Shown here: positions 16,792 to 20,776 of the stretch, piece by piece
Numbering within the stretch: the first letter of the stretch is position 1
Layout of the letters: every line of letters begins with the position of its first letter
Source of the DNA: Collinsella sp.
Lineage (GTDB): Bacteria > Actinomycetota > Coriobacteriia > Coriobacteriales > Coriobacteriaceae
Direction: 5' to 3'
NCBI GenBank assembly: GCA_019414025.1
Contig: DXMU01000016.1
Location: 1 to 20,776, forward strand
DNA length: 20,776 nucleotides
Notes under the pieces: generated by a model
What the model saw: the letters and a program-made list of their open reading frames with translations, nothing else
Databases searched by the model: none
What the model was told of the DNA's origin: nothing
Position numbers and translations under genes: made by a program

Positions 16792-17535
16792 CTATTGCAT
16801 CGGGTCGGACAGGACCCGTTCGATCTCTGATGCGGGAAGCGCGCCTTGGCGCAGGATCTGGAGCTCGCCGTGCTGAAACGACACGATGGTTGAGGCATCG
16901 CGACATGGGGTCTCACCGGCGTCGACGGCCACATCGACCCCCTCCAGGATGCGCTCCTCCACCGTGGCAAAACTTGCCGGCGCGGGCGCGCCATGCGTGT
17001 TGGCGCTGGTGCAGGCAAGAGGGCTGCCGCAGGCGCGGATGAGCGCTTGCACCACGGGCGAGGCCGAAGCGCGAAGTGCCACCGTGTCGTCGGCGGCGCG
17101 CATAAAGGTCGGCACGCAGGGGGCCGCCTTGACCACGATAGTCAGGGCACCCGGCCAGCATCGCCGGGCGAGCATGCGGGCCTCATGAGGGATATCCACG
17201 CCATAGCGGTCAAGCGCCTCGGCATCATCGACCAGCCAGGCAACCGTTTGGGTGAGCTCGCGCTGCTTGAGGGTAAAGATACGACGATAGCCGGTACCGA
17301 GTGCGGGGACCGCGGCGCCGTTGACGGTGGCCTGCGGATCGCGCGGCCACGGCAGAGGTTCACGTGTATTTTGTGGAACGGCATCCGAGAAGGCGTTGAC
17401 TGCCACGGCGACACCGTAGACCGTCTCGGTTGGAATAAGCGCCAGGCCACCGCGACCGAGTAGCTCGGCCGTGCGCTCGACTGCAAGCCGATGCGGCTCG
17501 CGCGCTCCCTCGTATACCCGATAGACCGTCTGCAT
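16792..17535 (-). CDS. tsaC: Threonylcarbamoyl-AMP synthase (Sua5/YrdC/TsaC family)
   Basis: The enzyme makes threonylcarbamoyl-AMP from threonine, bicarbonate and ATP for the t6A modification of ANN-decoding tRNAs. The 247-residue protein retains PTETVYG (35-41), LKQR (K90, R92), WPGALTIVVKA (127-137), TSANTHGAPA (176-185) and STIV (215-218). It lacks the long Sua5 C-terminal domain. It is unusual in having about 35 extra residues between PTETVYG and LKQR (about 47-84), and in reading KQRELTQ where the family has K-x-R-P followed by a basic residue. The ATG at 17535 is followed closely by an in-frame upstream TAA, which fixes the start, although AAGGGG lies about 13 nt away. The position downstream of prmC agrees with Firmicute gene order. 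Confidence 0.88.
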   Translation of the reverse strand: MQTVYRVYEGAREPHRLAVERTAELLGRGGLALIPTETVYGVAVAVNAFSDAVPQNTREPLPWPRDPQATVNGAAVPALGTGYRRIFTLKQRELTQTVAWLVDDAEALDRYGVDIPHEARMLARRCWPGALTIVVKAAPCVPTFMRAADDTVALRASASPVVQALIRACGSPLACTSANTHGAPAPASFATVEERILEGVDVAVDAGETPCRDASTIVSFQHGELQILRQGALPASEIERVLSDPMQ

Positions 17536-17683
17536 GTGTATGCCAGCCCCTTACGCTCTGGTGCAAGTTTGTTTACTGTGGGGCATTCTCGCACGAAACA
17601 TTCAACCTATTTGCCCAGAGCGCATGTTGGTTTGGTGAGCGGCTCTAGTAGTCGGTGAAAGTGAGGGGGTTAATTGAAGATTT
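17536..17683. other. tsaC upstream spacer
   Basis: This gap holds an inverted repeat, CGCTCTGG (17554-17561) and CCAGAGCG (17615-17622), spaced by 53 nt. I see no clear promoter or terminator between the antitoxin stop and tsaC. Confidence 0.3.
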
Positions 17684-17986
17684 TTAGCGCGCAAGCGTAA
17701 CGGTACGATCGGGAAACTCGATGCTTGCAACCAGTTTTCCGCCGAGGCTCTCTGCGTACCTGCTCAGCGTGTCGAGCCTCATCGAACCCAACTCCCCACG
17801 CTCGAGCTCGGATACACGTTTTTGAGAAACGCCCATCGACTGGGCGACCGACGCCTGTGTTAGATCTTTTAACCTGCGAATCTGAGCAAGCTTATAGGCT
17901 TCGATACGATCGCGAGTCCTCTCCTGCTCGGCGGTAATGGAGTCGCGTGTTATCCCGCGAGATTCCATATACTCATGCAGTTCCAT
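17684..17986 (-). CDS. Xre-family antitoxin
   Basis: This 100-residue protein has a helix-turn-helix of the Xre type at about 35-85 (LTQASVAQSMGVSQKRVSELERGELGSMRLDTLSRYAESLGGKL), the standard architecture of HigA/Xre antitoxins paired with RelE-like toxins. The charged N-terminal helix (TAEQERTRDRIEAYKLAQIRR) is likely the toxin-contacting or dimerisation part. Its start overlaps the toxin gene by 14 nt, so translation is coupled. It probably neutralises the toxin and represses the shared promoter at the palindrome near 18378-18392. GGAGG lies 10 nt before the ATG; an ATG six codons later is less well supported. Confidence 0.88.
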   Translation of the reverse strand: MELHEYMESRGITRDSITAEQERTRDRIEAYKLAQIRRLKDLTQASVAQSMGVSQKRVSELERGELGSMRLDTLSRYAESLGGKLVASIEFPDRTVTLAR

Positions 17987-18368
17987 CTCGATCGAGCCTC
18001 CTTACGTGGCGACGGTATATTTGCTCGGCCCTTGGAATGTTGATCGCATACCAACCGTTCCATTTTGCCCTTGACGATCCCGCTCGCGACTTATCACCCG
18101 CCAATAGCAATACCGCCTGGCGCTTGGGGTCAAAGGCGAAGAGGATGCGAATCACCTGCCCACCACACGACGTCACTCTCAGCTCCTTTAAATGATGAAG
18201 CTTCGAGCCCTTTACGCGGTCAACCAGCGGACGACCAAGGCTGGGACCTTCCTTCTCGAGCACCAAAAGGTCTGCATAAATCTGCTTCAGCGTAGCTTCA
18301 TCCTGCTCATCAAGCCAAGGTTCAATGTAATCAAGCACGATACGGTACCGATGCAGCTGATTTGACAT
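17973..18368 (-). CDS. Type II toxin, RelE/ParE family (Gp49/HigB-like)
   Basis: This 131-residue basic protein matches the toxin family found beside Xre antitoxins. It has GPSLGRPLVDRVKGSKLHHLKELRV, then VIRILFAFDPKRQAVLLLAGDKS and a WYAINIPRAEQIYRRHV helix. Relatives act as ribosome-associated mRNA endonucleases; I infer that activity here from family alone. Toxin precedes antitoxin, as in higBA. A strong Shine-Dalgarno sequence (AGGAGAAAGG) precedes the ATG. The pair interrupts the prmC-tsaC neighbourhood, which suggests acquisition by transfer. Both reading frames look intact, with no frameshift. Confidence 0.9.
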   Translation of the reverse strand: MSNQLHRYRIVLDYIEPWLDEQDEATLKQIYADLLVLEKEGPSLGRPLVDRVKGSKLHHLKELRVTSCGGQVIRILFAFDPKRQAVLLLAGDKSRAGSSRAKWNGWYAINIPRAEQIYRRHVRRLDRDGTA

Positions 18369-18377
18369 ACCTTTCTC

Positions 18378-18410
18378 CTTCTATAGTAGAAGTTTTACGG
18401 TATATTGCAA
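18378..18410 (-). promoter_or_regulatory. Toxin-antitoxin promoter with overlapping operator
   Basis: The minus strand reads TTGCAA (18405-18410), 16 nt, TACTAT (18383-18388), 15 nt upstream of the toxin ATG. The -10 lies inside the inverted repeat CTTCTA-CTA-TAGAAG (18378-18392), where bound antitoxin would block RNA polymerase. The leader is therefore very short. Confidence 0.65.
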
Positions 18411-18443
18411 GGACAAACTTGCGCAAATGTCTATTTATTCAGC

Positions 18444-19694
18444 TTAAATACGCTCTTTGGGCTCGGTGACGATGGCTCGAACGATGCGGGGACGATCGGT
18501 GAGGTCGTGGACGATACGCACGTCCGAAAGGCCTGCCTGGCGACAGAGCTCGGCCGCGGCATCGAGGGCGCCCTCGTAGAGCTCGCAGGCAAACAGGCCG
18601 CCGGCGCGCAGCATGTAAGGCGCCGCATTGAGCAGGCGGCGGAAGATGTCCAGGCCGTCGGCACCGCCCTCGAGCGCCAAGTCGGGCTCAAAGTCCTTGA
18701 CCTCGTGCGGCAGCGAGCGCATGACGCCGGTCGGGATGTAGGGCGGGTTGGAAACGAGCACGTCGAAGGTGCCCCACTCTTCGCGGGGAATGGAGCTCAC
18801 CAGGTTGGTGAGACTAAAGGCAACCTCATCTGCCGTGAGGCCGAGCGCGTCGCGGTTTTTGGTGGCCAGATCGATGGCGCGCGGCTCGATATCGGTGGCG
18901 GTGCAGGTAACGTGGCCGCGGCGCTCCCAGGCAAGGGAGAGCGAGATGCAACCCGTGCCGCAGCCGACCTCGAGAACGCGGGCGATACGGGGCTCGGCTG
19001 GGGCAGGCGCAGCGGCATCCTGAGCCGAAGCCGTCTCCTGGCCGGCACCCTCGACGGCGATGCCGTATTCGTCGAGCTCGGACTCGGCGGCTTCCGCGGC
19101 TTCGGCTTCTGCTGCCTGCGCGGCGGCTTCCTCGGCCTCGCGGTCGGCCAGTTCCTCGGCATAGGCACGGCTACCCAGCACGTCGCCGCCTAGCGCCGCC
19201 TCATCGGCAGCCGTCAGGTTAGCGGCACGGCGCTCGGCGGTCGCCCGTTCGTCAGCCAGCGCCGCCTCGGCTTTGCGGGCCTGCTCGACCTCATCGTTCC
19301 AAGGCAGCTCCACGCGCTGGCGGGCAGCGGCCTCGGGGCTCAGCACCTCGGCATCCAGATAGTTCAGAACTTCTTCGACGAGCATCTCGGTCTCGGGGCG
19401 CGGAATGAGCACACCGGGGGCGCACGCGACGTCGATCATGCGAAACTGCGTGCTGCCGGTGATGTATTGCAGCGGCTCGCCCTTAGCGCGGCGGACAACG
19501 GCCGCATGCATGGTCTCGAGCTGGGCCGCGTTAAGCGTCTCGTCCATACGCATATATAGGTCAATGCGCGCCAGGCCCGTGGCGGCGCACAGCAGCCACT
19601 CGGCAGAAAGACGGGGGTGCTCCTCGCCGCGCTCGGCCAGGTACTCCTTGGTCCACTCGAGACAACGCTTGATGGTCCAAATCTCGTTTGCCAT
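18444..19694 (-). CDS. prmC: Peptide chain release factor N5-glutamine methyltransferase
   Basis: PrmC methylates the glutamine of the GGQ motif in RF1 and RF2, raising termination efficiency. The N-terminal helical domain is visible (about 1-110, with GEPLQYITGSTQF and VLIPRPETEMLVEEVL). The SAM motif I VLEVGCGTGCISLSLA lies at 240-255, the catalytic NPPYI at 316-320 and LALEGGADGLDIFRRLL at 339-355. At 416 residues it is about 130 longer than the usual 280-290. The excess is an Ala/Glu-rich segment at about 117-236, placed between the two domains and predicted to be helical or disordered. I start at the ATG at 19694 with AGGGGAGGG upstream; an in-frame extension to 19769 runs into the promoter. 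RF1 is upstream, as in many bacteria. Confidence 0.95.
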   Translation of the reverse strand: MANEIWTIKRCLEWTKEYLAERGEEHPRLSAEWLLCAATGLARIDLYMRMDETLNAAQLETMHAAVVRRAKGEPLQYITGSTQFRMIDVACAPGVLIPRPETEMLVEEVLNYLDAEVLSPEAAARQRVELPWNDEVEQARKAEAALADERATAERRAANLTAADEAALGGDVLGSRAYAEELADREAEEAAAQAAEAEAAEAAESELDEYGIAVEGAGQETASAQDAAAPAPAEPRIARVLEVGCGTGCISLSLAWERRGHVTCTATDIEPRAIDLATKNRDALGLTADEVAFSLTNLVSSIPREEWGTFDVLVSNPPYIPTGVMRSLPHEVKDFEPDLALEGGADGLDIFRRLLNAAPYMLRAGGLFACELYEGALDAAAELCRQAGLSDVRIVHDLTDRPRIVRAIVTEPKERI

Positions 19695-19730
19695 GGGGCC
19701 CTCCCCTCTTAAGCGCCGGACGGCGCGCGA

Positions 19731-20057
19731 ATGTCGGAGCAGATTGTACGCGAGGCTAGCGCTTGGCAAGGGACGATTGAAGACGATTATCGAGAATCAG
19801 CCCAGATTTTTGCTTGGAACCTGCCTGAAATGTTCATTCATCGACGTCTAAATCTGCATTCGTCAAGCTTTTGGCAAAGTTGCCCCAAAACTGACCAATA
19901 TCTAACCAAGAACTTGCCAAATCACTTGACGCGCGACGCGGTAAAAATCACCCCGCGACTTCTTGAACGATTTTTCGAGCAATATTTTCAATTGCAGATG
20001 AAGGCTGCTGATTACTTTAAGCAGTTAGACAGCTTAATTTCTAACAAAGCAGATTAA
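19731..20057 (+). pseudogene. Possible gene remnant with HsdS-like tail
   Basis: A 108-codon plus-strand frame runs through the AT-rich interval. Its last third (FFEQYFQLQMKAADYFKQLD and SLISNKAD) looks protein-like. It loosely recalls the end of type I restriction specificity subunits, where an EQxKIAxFFxxLDxLI pattern is common. The first part overlaps the prmC promoter and resembles nothing I know, and there is no ribosome-binding site. I treat it as a possible decayed fragment, not as a gene. Confidence 0.25.
19743..19769 (-). promoter_or_regulatory. Candidate prmC promoter
   Basis: The minus strand reads TTGCCA (19764-19769), 15 nt, TACAAT (19743-19748), about 50 nt upstream of the ATG. 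The -10 box is identical to that of the ATP synthase operon. It implies that prmC can be transcribed independently of prfA. Confidence 0.5.
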
Positions 20058-20085
20058 ATAAACTTGAAAAGTAATTTACCCAACC

Positions 20086-20114
20086 TAGTCATTTAAGAAC
20101 GTCCCCAATGACTA
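20086..20114. repeat. Short stem-loop resembling RAYT/REP-type repeats
   Basis: TAGTCATT and AATGACTA form an 8-bp perfect stem around a 13-nt loop that contains GAACGTCCCC. From memory, GGGGACGTTC flanked by short complementary arms recurs beside Y1/RAYT transposases in gut bacteria. No transposase is present here, so the assignment is tentative. Confidence 0.4.
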
Positions 20115-20131
20115 CCCCGCATCCGGAGCAA

Positions 20132-20301
20132 GGCAACGCCGCAGGTAGAGGGCGGACAGCGAAAACGCCCCTAAGCGAGCAAGGTGACGTGAAAGAGGAG
20201 GGAAGCGTACTTCGGTACGCGACCGACGATTGAACGTCAGATTGCCGCTTAGGGGCGTTTGCAGCGTCGAGCAGTTACGGCGTTTGGTAAAACGCCGTAA
20301 C
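20132..20301. repeat. Structured intergenic repeat, copy B
   Basis: This 170-nt element is homologous to copy A (4510-4682). Its nested stem comprises AAACGCC (20163-20169) with GGCGTTT (20254-20260), CCTAAGCG with CGCTTAGG, GCAA with TTGC, and TGACGT with ACGTCA. A GCGTAC-TTCG-GTACGC hairpin forms the apex. The conserved GCAGCGTCGAG and an identical GTTACGGCGTTT-GGTA-AAACGCCGTAAC hairpin follow, ending on the base before the prfA stop codon. On the minus strand the outer stem is followed by TTTT, so it could terminate prfA transcription. The interior between stems is unrelated to copy A. Confidence 0.85.
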
Positions 20302-20776
20302 TTAAACGGCCTGTGCCAGCTTCTCGGCTCGCTCGGCGGCAGCGAGCGCCTCGATCACGGTGCCGAGCTGGTCACCCAGAAGGACGCCGTTGTAGGTGGA
20401 GTTGAAACCGATGCGGTGATCGGTCACGCGGTCCTGGGGCTGGTTGTAGGTACGGATCTTCTCGGAACGGTTGCCGTGGCCGATCTGGCTCTGGCGCTCG
20501 GCACCGAGCTCGGCCTGCTGCTTCTCGAGTTCCATCTCGTACAGACGGGCGCGCAGCATCTGCATGCAGACTTCGCGGTTCTGAATCTGGGAGCGCTGTT
20601 CCTGCGACTGCACCACGGTGTTGGTGGGCAAGTGGGTGATGCGCACGGCGGAGTAGGTAGTGTTAACGCACTGACCGCCAGGGCCGGAGGCGCAGTAGGT
20701 GTCGATGCGCAGGTCGGACTGGTTGATCTGGACGTCGATTTCCTCGGCCTCGGGAAGCACGGCTACGGTAGCCGTG
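20302..20776 (-). CDS. prfA: Peptide chain release factor 1 (C-terminal part, cut by window edge)
   Basis: RF1 recognises UAA and UAG and triggers peptide release. The visible 158 residues are the catalytic and C-terminal part, beginning TATVAVLPEAEEIDVQI. The peptidyl-transferase-centre motif GPGGQ is present within ASGPGGQCVNTT, and HGNRSEKIRTYNQPQDRVTDHRIG distinguishes RF1 from RF2, whose equivalent reads GSQIRSY. The codon-recognition PxT motif lies off the window. After GGQ this protein has Cys where His, Asn or Ser is common. The reading frame stays open to the edge, so no start can be given. It lies upstream of prmC, whose product modifies its GGQ glutamine, but about 600 bp and a structured repeat separate them. 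Confidence 0.96.
   Translation of the reverse strand, partial: TATVAVLPEAEEIDVQINQSDLRIDTYCASGPGGQCVNTTYSAVRITHLPTNTVVQSQEQRSQIQNREVCMQMLRARLYEMELEKQQAELGAERQSQIGHGNRSEKIRTYNQPQDRVTDHRIGFNSTYNGVLLGDQLGTVIEALAAAERAEKLAQAV

Larger units (their letters stand above)
19695..20131. other. Gene-free, partly AT-rich interval
   Basis: Apart from the prmC promoter and the hairpin at 20086-20114, no gene is convincing. From about 19780 to 20090 base composition is markedly AT-richer than the surrounding genes, which suggests foreign or decayed DNA. Confidence 0.5.

Overview
The window is high-GC bacterial chromosome. Gene content, predicted protein sequences and gene order point to an actinobacterium of the class Coriobacteriia. 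Collinsella is my best guess from memory of protein style, but it is an inference without a database search. Nearly everything is housekeeping and is read from the minus strand; peptidase T (3184-4431) is the only well-supported plus-strand gene.

Layout from low to high coordinates. (1) 179-1579: an alpha-D-phosphohexomutase. (2) 1737-3063: a two-gene minus-strand unit in which a DtxR/MntR-family metalloregulator is followed by a homocysteine S-methyltransferase-family protein. Divergent from it is pepT, and the shared promoter region contains a perfect 9+9 bp palindrome. (3) 4510-4682: a structured repeat between the convergent pepT and lytR-type genes. (4) 4683-7214: an envelope unit, murA followed by an LCP (LytR-CpsA-Psr) protein. 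(5) 7303-14185: a complete F1Fo ATP synthase operon (atpI-like, B, E, F, H, A, G, D, C) with a good sigma-70-type promoter at its head and an intrinsic terminator after atpC, placed directly against the murA ribosome-binding site. (6) 14466-17535: tsaC (Sua5/YrdC), glpK and upp. (7) 17684-18368: a RelE/ParE-type toxin and Xre-type antitoxin with an operator-like palindrome over the promoter. (8) 18444-19694: prmC with an unusual internal Ala/Glu-rich insert. (9) 19695-20301: about 600 bp without a convincing gene, with an AT-rich stretch, a short hairpin and a second copy of the structured repeat. (10) 20302-20776: the 3' part of prfA (RF1), cut by the window edge.

The order prfA - prmC - tsaC - upp - atp operon - murA resembles the conserved block known from Firmicutes such as Bacillus subtilis. 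The toxin-antitoxin pair and glpK look like additions to it. RF1 and PrmC are functionally linked because PrmC methylates the GGQ glutamine of RF1. The atp genes are tightly packed with 1-11 nt overlaps or short gaps.

The most novel-looking signal is the pair of about 170-nt elements at 4510-4682 and 20132-20301. They share a near-ungapped alignment, an identical 28-nt terminal hairpin that touches the stop codon of the adjacent gene, and a long nested stem. About eleven base pairs of that stem differ between the copies in a compensatory way, which suggests that the RNA or DNA fold is conserved rather than the sequence.
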